Shown one piece after another: positions 35,610-45,480 of a stretch of 64,000 nt of DNA (its first letter is position 1; every line of letters starts with the position of its first letter). Location: NCBI GenBank assembly GCA_026168455.1, contig CM047425.1, positions 10,406,001 through 10,470,000 on the forward strand. Direction: 5' to 3'. The translations under genes were made by a program, and so were the position numbers. The notes under the pieces are model-generated. The model was not told the DNA's origin, did not search any database, and saw only the letters and a list, made by a program, of their open reading frames with translations. Source of the DNA: Theocolax elegans. Taxonomy: Eukaryota; Arthropoda; Insecta; Hymenoptera; Cerocephalidae.

Positions 35610-36052
35610 TTGAGAGCCGCGGTGGCTCATGGGTAGAGCTCCCGACTCTCACACCAGGGTCGTGGGTTCGATCCCAAACGTGTACCTCTAAAAATTTTTT
35701 CATGTGCATTTTTCGAACACCGCGACTCAGTGGCTCGGCGTGTCACTATAATGTGACGCCAGTTCAGGTGCGCGTGCGTTTCGTGCACTTGTCAGTGCAT
35801 GGGAGGCACGGGCATCTGAACTATAGGGAACGTTAGGGACGCGAAGATGTAAAGAGGATCGCGGTGGTTCCATCGGGAGGACAGGAAACTGTAATTATTA
35901 GACTAATTACAGTGACCGATGATATCTTCCGATGGACACAAGCACCACTGTTTCAACTACATGTGCTTTGTTTACAGACACACCGTTCACCTCCGTCGCT
36001 GATTAGCCCTGGCAGCATAAATAGAGCGACGTTAAATAACATAAATAAAAAA
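35610..36052 (+). mobile_element. tRNA-Glu-like SINE (type A), full length
   Basis: About 443 bp, flanked by a perfect 13-bp duplication AAAATTCAACAAA (35597-35609 and 36053-36065). The head has an A box, TGGCTCATGGG (35623-35633), and a B box, GGTTCGATCCC (35665-35675). The anticodon-loop region CTCTCAC resembles tRNA-Glu(CTC). The middle (about 35700-35930) is unlike the type B SINE and contains small hairpins (GTCAC/GTGAC; GTTCAG/CTGAAC). From ACAAGCACCACTG (about 35939) it matches the type B SINE body and ends in the shared stem-loop CGTCGCT (35994-36000) with AGCGACG (36025-36031), then a TAAATAACATAAAT and A-rich tail. A LINE partner presumably supplies the enzymes; it is not in this window. 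Confidence 0.92.
35623..35675 (+). promoter_or_regulatory. Internal pol III promoter (A and B boxes) of SINE type A
   Basis: The A box (35623-35633) and B box (35665-35675) both match the tRNA promoter consensus, with about 31 bp between them, as in tRNA genes. The copy may thus still be transcribable. Confidence 0.75.
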
Positions 36053-36065
36053 AAAATTCAACAAA

Positions 36066-36560
36066 AAGATATACATTCAATTTTTTAACATTTAACCTTG
36101 AAAATGATGGAATTCCGAGGTACGGTCTGCTTACCGACAAGATACAAGTTTTCTAAATCTTTTTTATAATAAGTTTGCACATTGTTTTATCAAAATTTAC
36201 ATTAGACAACTCATAAAATTTTATTTTAATGACAAAATGTCAGTAAAATCATTAAGGAGATGCTATACCTGACTGTCTACCGCCATTCACCAAGAACAAA
36301 TATATTCAAAATAAATTTTGTGTTAATTTTCAAATGTTTTTTTTGTCATCTTTTACAGGAAACACGCATAAAATTTTGTTTAAACGACAAAATGCCAGTA
36401 AGACCATTATAAGGGATACGCCCAAGGGAACTGTTAACTTACTTGAAATTACCAAAGTAAAAATTAAAAAAATAAATACATAAATACAAGTTATTTTGAT
36501 ATCATCCCGTCGTATTATCATATTTACGCTCCATCAGATTACAGCTCAGAAAAATTCGAT
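36066..36560. repeat. AT-rich stretch with a diverged direct repeat of about 55 bp
   Basis: CATAAAATTTTATTTT... with GACAAAATGTCAGTAAAATC (36212-36265) recurs as CATAAAATTTTGTTTAAACG with GACAAAATGCCAGTAAGACC (36367-36420), about 155 bp downstream. The minus frame at 36330-36521 lies over the second copy and is not supported. Confidence 0.55.
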
Positions 36561-37080
36561 AAAATTTTATAATTTTTAGGTGAAACTCCGGCGTTACCAC
36601 CTTAACGTTTACACCTCGGATTCTTCCAAAATTAAAAATTCTCCCGGAGTAAAGAAAAATTTGTTATCTTTTTCCTTCTCCACGGCAACAAAAAAAAGAA
36701 GCATAAAGGACTAACGCTGCAAGGGAAGGTGGTAGTGGTAGTAGTAGTAAAGAGGTACGACAACGGTACGACGAAGTTAGCGGCTTAGTGTCAAGGGGTT
36801 TGACAAATTGTTGTGCCTCCTTCTCTACCAAGTCACCCATCAGAGACGCCCACAGAGTCTCGTTTGCAATCTCCATTCCCGGCATCATCTTGAAGTGTAT
36901 GCGTCGACGGGATTTCTTTTTCCGATTCTTCGTTACTCTTTTTCTTTATTTCCTTGTCGTCGAGTCTCTTTGTTTACCAAGAACGATTCAAGCTCTTATA
37001 TATATACACTTTCATATCACTAGGTCAAAATATATATATATAAGAGTCGAGAGATTTATGGTTCCATAGGTGGGATGCCT
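36560..37080. other. GC-richer island
   Basis: Unique block containing the candidate short frame at 36664-36888 (minus) and, at its right edge, TA-rich simple sequence (about 36996-37042). Confidence 0.35.
36664..36888 (-). CDS. Unrecognised 74-codon open frame (possible exon)
   Basis: The first 40 residues (MMPGMEIANETLWASLMGDL, then VEKEAQQFVKPLDTKPLTS) have a balanced, protein-like composition, unlike most frames here. The rest is Leu/Ser-rich and overlaps a trinucleotide-repeat-like stretch (GTAGTAGTAG on plus). I recognise no family. The opposite strand is also open over the same interval, which weakens the case. If real, it may be part of an exon ending near residue 40. Confidence 0.15.
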   Translation of the reverse strand: MMPGMEIANETLWASLMGDLVEKEAQQFVKPLDTKPLTSSYRCRTSLLLLPLPPSLAALVLYASFFCCRGEGKR

Positions 37081-37930
37081 TGGAAAATTGCCTCTGGAGA
37101 AATTTTGAAAAATTTTACTCTCAACGACCCCGTGGGAGTATTTATAAGACATTTTTTAATAATTCGAGATATTCTCTTTGTCAAATTGTAATTTGTTTCT
37201 AGATTTCTACATATATTCGTATATATGCAACCTATATATAAGATATACGTCATTTTTTAAAATACATAATTGTGACAAATTTTTTATATTTTACTTAATT
37301 TTTCACTTTCTTACGATTAATATTTTATTTTTTAAGGTGAATGGATCGTAACACCGAAATAATCATGTTAAATTTCGGCTCTTACTAAAAAAAACGGAAT
37401 ATTAATTATAAAAGTAATAAAATTAATAACTACTTGATTAAATTAAAAACATAATATAATTAATACAAATTTAAATAAAATTAAAAAATAATAAAATTAT
37501 AATAAAAATTTATATAAAATGAATAATAATAACAAAAATTGACTAATGACTCATAATAATGTTTCATAATAAAAAAATATTTTATTTTTAATAATTAATG
37601 GCCTGTATGACCGATATAATTATGTTTTAATTTGTATTAATAGACAGTCAACATGAGAATTAAGTATTAATTTTTTTCTTTTAGTAATACAATGTGTAAT
37701 TTGTTTAATAGAAGGGATGTCGATGCACTACCAAAATACACTTTTAATAGGCGGCGTTTCAATAGTGAACACTCTTTTATCCTACAGCTCTTTTTTTATT
37801 CACATAATTATCAGCGAATTAACATCGTTCTGTCCATCAGCGTTACTCACACAATTTTTCGTCAAAAATCCATATAAACTTTTTTCAACCTTCTTTTCAG
37901 AAAGATATATTTTAAGATACATACTTAAAC
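37080..37930. other. Very AT-rich gene-free stretch
   Basis: The region 37380-37600 is almost only A and T (ATTAATA, AATAAAATT fragments). Frames at 37692-37947 are unsupported. Confidence 0.35.
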
Positions 37931-38840
37931 GTGACATTTCGATTTAACGAAGATACATATACACACACAAACACACACACACGACGTCTATAACGAGAGT
38001 GTTACACCATTGATAACGATTTTCTTCCTCGAAATCGTAAATTTAGATTTAAAATAAGCCTTAAACGGTCGGAATTACTCGAGACGTTTTAGCGTATATA
38101 AAAACGAAGAAATTTAACGAACGTGAACTCATCGCGTTGCTTTCACACCCAGACCAATTCTTCTAAATCTCGTATATACATATTTTTTTTCCATCATCAT
38201 TACTTTATACGTTTTGAAAAAAAATATCGTAATTATACACGATCGGCACAATGCGCAACGTCAACATCGAATTCTTATTTTTAAGCTTCGATATATATAA
38301 ATTTCCATTTTTTTTTTTTACTTATCGAGCTTCTGTCATCTCGCGTCTTAATCCCATCTTCATTTGTACGACCTTTCTCTTTCTCTCTCTTTTACCATTG
38401 TGAACTCATCTTCCTTCCCTCCAATCATTCCATTTATATATATTTTTTTATCTTCTTTTCCTCTCGATCCTCGGACATACCTTGCATTTCCTCGTTATAT
38501 AGCATCTGTCGCGCTCGTCGGCTGTTCCACGGAATGCATTAATCTATTATCGGCGTCCTTATTGTCCATGTTCTTGGTATGTGTGTTTGTGTGTGTATGT
38601 GTAGATGTGTATGTATATATATATTTTCGTTCAGCTCGTTATTTCCATCTCTTCTGGTGGAACGCGCGACAGTAGCCATTGTAACATTCAATAACGAGCT
38701 CTCCTTCTCTTTACATACACACAGAAGTGTATGTAATATACATACCGATTTATCGAACGCTAGTGAGCCCTTTGAAACGTTGTAACTGGTATAATATATC
38801 TACATAAGAGATGTTCCTTGTGTGTTTCCTTTCTTTTTTC
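37930..38840. other. GC-richer island with CA/GT fragments
   Basis: Unique sequence with (AC)n near 37961-37983, and GT/TA-rich sequence near 38579-38620. Frames at 38364-38675 and 38579-38785 cover simple repeats and are not called. Confidence 0.35.
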
Positions 38841-39300
38841 TTTTTTTATGTATCACGAGGATGTAAATTTTACAAAAAAAATTTTAATAATCTTTCGGTT
38901 CAATTTTTTTTTCATTTTATTTTTGCGTGTGTGTATGTGTAATTTTAGTTTTGAAGGTGGTGCATTTGAAGCGTTTTGTGTAAGATGTTAGAAATATATG
39001 TACGTAAATAATTGTTATGCACAAGAATAGGAGAAGAAGGGGATAATTTGAGGTTAGCATTGGTATTGCAGGTATTGAGTAGTTGAGGATGTTTTGAGTA
39101 GTTAATGATCGTGGAACCTACTATGTAGCAGGAGTACAACAGAATTGTACAGTTGTCACTGCAATTATACATTTTAGGCAGAAAAGAAAATACTGGTACT
39201 TATTTTAAGTTTACATTTTTTACATTGGTAAAATTTACTTTATATTGGTAAAATATATAAGTACTTTCTATCTTACCTAAATAGTATTCAACGTTCTGTT
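38840..39300. other. AT-rich unique DNA
   Basis: No gene. A TTTGAGGTTAGC fragment of the dispersed family lies near 39049. Confidence 0.3.
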
Positions 39301-39858
39301 ACAAATTAGAACCAATTTTACAGATGATTTCTTAACTCTCCATCGAAAGATGGAGTAGTATTATTTGTTGAAAACTTAGAATTCCAATACAAGTATTAGT
39401 AGAATGATCATAGATCTGTCATTTCGAGTCACAGATAAAAATTAGTATTAGATAATTTGGAATTCAATCTGAAGTATTCTGCGATTAGTCGAAAATTTAA
39501 AATAAACTATCCATCGAATTCTTAGAATATGAGCAAAAGTATTCTTTAATTACTTGCAATGTGTCAAAAATCTTAAATGAATACTCGGAATTCATGCAAA
39601 AGTATTTATCAAATTCTTGGCATTTATGAAAAAATATTCATCGAACACTTTAAATTTCTTAAAAATATGTGTCAAATACTTAGAATTCAAACAAAAATAT
39701 TTCACACATATGAAAATGGAGTGTAATTACAGGTCAAGTACTTAGAATTCGAGCAAAAATATTTTTTTCAGTACCGGAATTCGAACAAAAGTTTTAGAAA
39801 AATTCTTTGAATTCGAACAAAAGTATTTGTCAAATACTTTGAATTCAAGCAAAGATCG
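39300..39858. repeat. Diverged tandem array G, block 1 (32-bp unit with GAATTC)
   Basis: Unit about AGTATTTGTCAAATACTT then AGAATTCGAGCAAA. GAATTC begins at 39745, 39777, 39809 and 39841, exactly 32 bp apart, and at 39683 (62 bp before 39745). Each unit holds the palindrome GTATTTG-T-CAAATAC. The left part of the block is more diverged. Confidence 0.85.
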
Positions 39859-40191
39859 CACGAGCGTGAATGATACATTGCGTCCGCGGTAGTATATATT
39901 ATTTTTTGTCCGTAGGTTGTTAAATTAAATTTTGTTGAAAGGTTATTAAAAATTTAATTTTGATTTCAATTTTTAACTTCTAGGATATTGAGATTTAAGA
40001 TTACTGTATATACGAAGCGAATGTTGTGATAGGTAGGATGGATGGCAAAGCGTGGGTGGGGAGGAAGTAAGGGTTAAAGCCCCCCGCCTGTAAAAGAAAA
40101 GACTGATAGTTTTTGAAGAAAGGGAAACATTAATTATAATTTAATATATTTATTATTTTTAAATGAATAAGAAATAATTTGTTGTGTAAAC

Positions 40192-40249
<58 letters not shown>

Positions 40250-40375
40250 TTTCTCTCTCTTTCTATTTACTTTTTTTTGAAGCCTAGGTCTTAAATGTAC
40301 TACTTTGCGACCTCTATACGGGGCGCAAACAATTAATTTTGCGACCTGAGGACAAAAAAAATTTTTTTTTTAAGT
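39859..40375. other. Non-array segment interrupting array G
   Basis: About 515 bp of unrelated, partly GC-rich sequence (a GGGTGGGG and CCCCCCG stretch near 40055-40090; TTGCGACCTCTATACGGGGC near 40305-40324) between two blocks of array G. It contains (CT)25. No terminal repeats or target-site duplication could be identified. It may be an old insertion or an island of the usual kind. Confidence 0.4.
40195..40244. repeat. (CT)25 microsatellite
   Basis: Perfect 50-bp CT run, the longest dinucleotide run in the window, followed by interrupted TTCTCTCTCT. Confidence 0.98.
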
Positions 40376-40640
40376 ATTAATCAATATCTTTTAATTAGTA
40401 CAAAAGTATTTGTCAAATACAATACTTGGAATATGAACAAACTATCAGTCGCATTCGTTGAATTAGAACAAAATTATTCGTCATATAATTGGAATATACG
40501 AGCAAAAAATTATTTTAAGTATCAGTCGAATTTTTTGAATAAGAACAAAAGTTCTCAGTATAAATATATTTCAAATATTTATTGTTTTGACAAAAAGTAT
40601 AAAATTTATTTTGCAATCAAAATTTCCATTTAATTACTAA
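40375..40640. repeat. Diverged tandem array G, block 2
   Basis: Resumes with CAAAAGTATTTGTCAAATAC (about 40401) and decays rightwards. The 66-codon frame at 40433-40633 reads through it and is not a gene. Confidence 0.65.
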
Positions 40641-41484
40641 GCAATTAACGATTTTTAAAATTATTCAATGAAATTACCTGATACGCATTATCATGAATAT
40701 ACGTATATATACGTTGTTCTCCATAATACTGAAATTTACATTCTAATACTCGGAATTTGTTAAAATTTCCCCAAAACTTTGTGTAGAAAGGTAAATTTAT
40801 TATAACTATACACATATACGTAATCATCAAAATTCTCAATGGGCTCAAAGTCAGTTTTACGAGATTTACGAGGTACGTACGTACACATAGCGTTGCATTC
40901 AAAATGCTCAACACGTTAATAACAATAAATTTGTTATTCAATTTCAAAACTTCATACAGTCGAGTACTCTTTCCCTCCGTAATTCGTATCTGACAATTAA
41001 AAAAAAGACTATTCAATAAACAAAATTATTTATATACGATATTATAATTTTATGTCCATGCAGACACTCTAACGGTGACAACATTGTCAGGTCTCTCTCT
41101 GTTAAACGTGAGAGTACATTAGAGAAGAGAAAAAAAATTAAGTACACATGGTAGATCGTAAACGATATATCCGTTACTTGGGTGTATATATATATTCCGT
41201 TAACTTTTGAAATTTTATTTTTTGAAGATACTAATTTCGCATTTTAGCGCACAATGCATATATGAAAATTACAATGCTTCCTCTCTCCTCAAATTTTCAA
41301 ATTGGTACTCTGCTCAAAGGGAGTTGCAGCGATTTCAAATCCTGTAATTCACTGCAAGTCGATGAGGTTAATATACGTACAGGTAGTGCATCGACTTACG
41401 AAAGGTCAAAAATATCATCTGTATATAATATGTATATAAATATTTGTTGTCATATAAATATAATATAAATATTTTAATGTATCT
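40640..41484. other. Mildly GC-richer unique stretch
   Basis: A 123-codon minus frame (40645-41016) and a 68-codon plus frame (41262-41468) are present. Neither shows a domain. The minus frame has an Ile/Asn/Leu-rich composition typical of AT-rich DNA. Confidence 0.3.
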
Positions 41485-41487
41485 TAA

Positions 41488-41574
41488 CCTTAGTAGAAAT
41501 TAAACGTTTTTATGGTCGAACAATGTTCGAAAATGGTCTGATCCAACCTAAAAATTTTTTAATTTCTACTAAGG
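41488..41574. mobile_element. 87-bp hairpin MITE
   Basis: Inverted tips CCTTAGTAGAAATTAAA and TTTAATTTCTACTAAGG enclose a short interior with GAACAATGTTC. TAA flanks both sides (41485-41487 and 41575-41577), fitting a TA or TAA target duplication. This is the best preserved copy of the motif family scattered as relics at 5.4, 7.1-7.7, 12.1, 13.7-14.3, 50.4, 52.3 and 57.6 kb. Confidence 0.8.
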
Positions 41575-41577
41575 TAA

Positions 41578-42240
41578 ATGTTGTTAATCAACTTACTCCT
41601 TACTAACGTACAAATTTTTCTTTGTTCTGTTACAGGTAAGCCATTTTTTTTCGATTTAAGGACCAATAGTGGGTAATTATACAGTAATTATTAGATAATA
41701 GTTTTGTATACCATATCATAATCAATTCCTGGTTAGTATCCAATTATTGATCATTTTGTTAATATAATAATAGTAATAAATAATTATGGACATAAAAATA
41801 TTTAAATTTGTTTTAAATTTAAATATTCAATTAATTATGTACCAAAAACTTGTGTCAAATACTTCGAACATCTTTAGAGATACACTCGAAATCGTAAAGT
41901 TTAAAAATTGATGCTAAAATGTATTAATTGACAAATTTACATTTTTGATAAGTGTAAAATGTGAAAATGAGACATTCCTATATTGATAAATTTACACTTT
42001 TGTGTAAAATATGAGAAATGCAATTTTGAATATAAGTATAATGTGAGAATTGCACTTTTTAAAAATGTAAAACGTGATAATTCAATTTTGAAAAGTGTCG
42101 ATTAACGCAATGAGTTTACGTTTTAGAGTGTATAGCCTTGGTCCATGAAGGTGTCATGAAAATCGTAATTCAATTTCCCTCATTTATCTGTATGTACACT
42201 ATACGCAAAAAAATAAATCATTATACTTGAAAATCGATGC
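41578..42240. repeat. AT-rich stretch with degenerate array around TGTAAAATGTGA
   Basis: Between about 41920 and 42130, AAGTGTAAAATGTGAGAAT / GCACTTTTnAAAA variants recur every 40-55 bp. No gene. Confidence 0.5.
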
Positions 42241-43185
42241 ATTCTAACTGCAATTAATTATACTTATAAAACAAACACCATTAATCCGACATGTATAAAT
42301 ACACAATGAAAAAAAGGTCGCAGATATATATTGACGAGCAGAAATTTTAAAGAGAAATAGAGAAACATGTATGTACGTGTGTGTGTCTGTGTTAGTAGCA
42401 AAGATACTTTTCGCGGAATGTAGTCGTGATATCAATCGTACAACGACTTCTCGTAAACACGTGTTCCCTCTTTCTCTTTAGAAACAGCAAACGGTCCATT
42501 AACCAGTTGGTTGCATATATGTATTCGAATCTTTGAGCAGGTTCGTTTCATTTGCATTCGGCGTATATATATATTTTTTTTTTCTGGGATGACTATCGGC
42601 GTCTTCTTTACGGTACTCTATATATATGCACATACAGTTTGTTAATAACGTTGAGCGTGAAAATTTTTCAAATGTATACATATATATATATGTATAATAA
42701 CATTCATCGTTGTATTTATGAAGTCGTGGAGTACTTGGTTTTAATTTAACTGATAATTAACGAGCTCGACGTACTGATTAAAACATTAAAACTTTATTTA
42801 CCGTGCGTTTCATTAACGGATTTTATTGCGCTATATATGTACTGAATTATTTACGAAGTTGATGGAACTCATTTAAATTTCTTTTGCTTTGTATATATAT
42901 ATGTATATATATAGTTTCACTCTCTTTTTTCGTAGGAGGGGGAGGAGGACTTTTATTGATAGACTGGATTGGGTTTAATCGATGCGCAATATATATATAT
43001 TTACATTTAAATGTATATACTTTAAAGATTGATAAGTATTCGAGCTTGGTAACGTGTTGTCAATACTATTGATTTACGAGGTGAAGTGTAATGTGGGAAG
43101 TGAACGTTTACCTGAATTAACGATGTGTTTTTTCAAAAACGAGTACTTTTAACTGATACGTCGAATTGAATACCGAGAGTTCGAC
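42240..43185. other. Unique island with short TA/GT runs
   Basis: GC-richer than neighbouring arrays. It has TA-rich runs near 42565, 42680, 42890-42915 and 42985, and a G-rich GGAGGGGGAGGAGGA at about 42935. Frames at 42244-42435, 42499-42681, 42552-42749 and 42884-43072 are unsupported. Confidence 0.3.
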
Positions 43186-43189
43186 GAAA

Positions 43190-43636
43190 ATATTAAAGTA
43201 TTTGTCAATTAATTGTAATATGAGCAGAAGTACTCAAAGTATAATACATAAATACTTTTGCTAAGTTATGTATTAAATACTTAGAATTAGAAAAATAGTA
43301 TTCATTAAGTACTTAGAATTTGAAATGACGTATTTATATTACGCAAAAATATTAGTAAGATACTTAGAATTTAAGTAATAGTATTTGTTGAATATTTATA
43401 ATTCGAACGCAAGGACTCTTCAAATACTTAATACGGTACCTCAAAAATTTCCTCGAATGCAGGGTATTCTGTCCTAATCTTCGTCAATTACTTAGAAATC
43501 ATGTAAAAATATTTTTGAAATACCTGGTAATATTTCGCTAAATAATATTTAGAAGTTAAACAAATTATGTTAGCATCAAATACTTACATATAATATAACT
43601 ATTCACCAATATTTGGGACTCGAATAAAAAATTGAT
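43190..43636. repeat. Diverged tandem array G, block 3
   Basis: TACTTAGAATTnGA and AAAAGTATTTGT variants in the same orientation as blocks 1 and 2. It is split from block 4 by insertion of the 5S-like SINE. Confidence 0.7.
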
Positions 43637-43652
43637 AAAATACTTAAAAATT

Positions 43653-44093
43653 ACCGACACGGTGGCGGAGTGGCGGAGACGCACCTCGGCCGGTCACGGA
43701 AGTTAAGCAGCACTGAGTGCGGTTCGCACTTGGATGGGTTTGGCTTTCGTGGCGGGTTAGGTGTTTTTTCACACTTCACAACGTGAGCGGGAGGTGTGAA
43801 ACATTCGGTTTCGGTGTCAAGGCCTACGCAATGTGACTTTGACACCCAAAAAAGAATGTTTCGAATACACCGGCCATCTCGGGTGAGGTTTTCCCTGCTT
43901 CACAGGTTTCCCTCATCCACGGGCATAACCCCGGGCGAATGCGAGATGGTGGGGTTTTAAGGGAGGGATAAAGCACCCACACATAGGTGGTAGGTGAACA
44001 CCGTTAAAGTCCCCCAGGGGATAAACGGTAGGAAGTGCCAGGAAAAAGAGAGCACAAATCAAGAATAAAAAAAAAAAAAAAAAATAATAATAA
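43653..44093 (+). mobile_element. 5S rRNA-derived SINE (SINE3-type), full length
   Basis: A 441-bp insertion flanked by a perfect 16-bp duplication AAAATACTTAAAAATT (43637-43652 and 44094-44109) taken from array G. Positions about 43685-43738 match the internal promoter of animal 5S rRNA. There is an A-box-like AAGTTAAGCAG (43700-43710), then a C-box-like GGTTCGCACTTGGATGGG (43721-43738), at normal 5S spacing. The 5' 30 bp are GC-rich and less 5S-like. The body carries a hairpin (GGTGTCAA with TTGACACC, near 43814-43848) and a block GGTTTTCCCTGCTTCACAGG (about 43888) that recalls a motif I associate with arthropod SINE bodies. The 3' end is an A-run followed by TAATAATAAA. The minus frame at 43651-43845 is a shadow. 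Confidence 0.9.
43700..43738 (+). promoter_or_regulatory. 5S-type internal pol III promoter in the SINE
   Basis: A-box-like AAGTTAAGCAG and C-box-like GGTTCGCACTTGGATGGG lie in the order and spacing of a 5S gene. A tRNA-type B box is not evident. Transcription would therefore be expected to depend on the 5S-specific factor TFIIIA. Confidence 0.7.
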
Positions 44094-44109
44094 AAAATAC
44101 TTAAAAATT

Positions 44110-44480
44110 GAGCAAAATTATTTGTCGAATATTTACAAATAGGGCTAAAGTATTTATCAATTTCTTAGAATTTTAGATATAATATTTGACGCAATATTCG
44201 GGTATTCGAGTAAAAGTATTAAGTAATTCTTGGTATTCGCTCAAAAAATTTCTTGAATTGACAATATACTCACGAAATCATCGTAAATTACTCAGAACTC
44301 ATACAAATATATTTATAAAATACTTAGAAATGATCAAGTACTCGGCATTCGAGCAAAAGTACTCATCAAACTCTTAGTATTACCTCAAATAATTCCACGA
44401 ATCATCAAGATTCGAGTGAAAACTTCTCCAATTACACAAAATTTGCGCAAAAGTACTTGGTATCCAAATGTCCGTTGAAT
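44110..44480. repeat. Diverged tandem array G, block 4
   Basis: Continuation of block 3 beyond the SINE: ATTCGAGCAAAAGTA, AAATACTTAGAAAT and similar. No gene. Confidence 0.7.
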
Positions 44481-44940
44481 ACTTTTTCACGGTACTTACA
44501 GATAATTCAAACAATTTAGCTTCATTTTAATAAACCTTAGAAAATTCCATAGCACTCGGCAATGTCCGAACAATACCAACCCACATAATGAAGTACAAAA
44601 ATTGAATCACTAACAAAAATACAATGTAAATATTACAAACCACAAATCGCATCAAAATTTAAGTACCAGTAAATCAATGATAATAATAAATATTGCGCAA
44701 GAACCAATAGATACAACAATACCAATTCACAAATTATTTGATCTCCCACGGAACAAAAGATTCATACAAACGAGTACATAATAAATTACAAATCGAATAA
44801 ATTGAATTCCGCGTATTTACTTACGTATCCTGTCACTCTATCGATTCAATCAAAATGATATTTATAAACGTTATTTTTAAATAAACCTCTCGACCAATCC
44901 GACAATAATAGAACATTACGAAAGGGAAATAACCTCATTA
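44480..44940. other. AT-rich unique DNA
   Basis: Nothing recognisable. Confidence 0.3.
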
Positions 44941-45480
44941 CACCGATGAACATATTCACTATAAAATGCACTTGTACTGCATGTGGCTGCGGGGTAAAGG
45001 GAAACTCGTCCTTAGCGAGTTGCACTGCTATTCAAAATGAAAGAGCAAAGAGGTTATGGTAAACTATAGACACACACACACACACACACGCGCCCGTATA
45101 GAGATAGAATCAAAGCGTATTTACATGCACATACACAGACGCATACCCACACTCGTCATTTGACGCGTCGCGCGGATGTACAGGCGCATTATTCGCGTTC
45201 GATACACGTCCGTCTTCGTTCCAATAAACTCATGGGAATTGACAACGTGCACAGTCATGTCGCTGTTTTGGCCCTGAAATATTAAACAAGCCGCATCCAG
45301 AGAGGTCCATTTCCATGTGTATATATATATATATATATGTTGATGCTGTATTGGTGTACGATCTTTTACCGCGTATAGGTACATACTACTCAGTTTTTTT
45401 AATGGCTAATTACAGTGATTTTATTATTCGATTGTAGAGTCATCTTGTAATTGAATAGTTTTACTCTTTGATGTATTAAT
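44940..45480. other. GC-richer island
   Basis: Unique block with (CA)n at about 45071-45088, TA-rich sequence near 45320-45338, and a 6-bp hairpin AACTCG/CGAGTT near 45004-45022. The minus frame at 45121-45384 is not recognised. Confidence 0.3.

Noticed and set aside
43685..43742. Possible functional 5S rRNA gene
   Set aside because: Only the central promoter part is 5S-like. The flanks do not match 5S, the unit ends in an A-rich tail, and it has target-site duplications, so it is a SINE.
43651..43845. 64-codon minus-strand frame, Cys/Pro-rich
   Set aside because: It is the antisense of the 5S-like SINE.
39300..44480. CRISPR-like array (regular 32-bp spacing)
   Set aside because: The units are diverged tandem repeats without unique spacers, in a eukaryotic context with SINEs.
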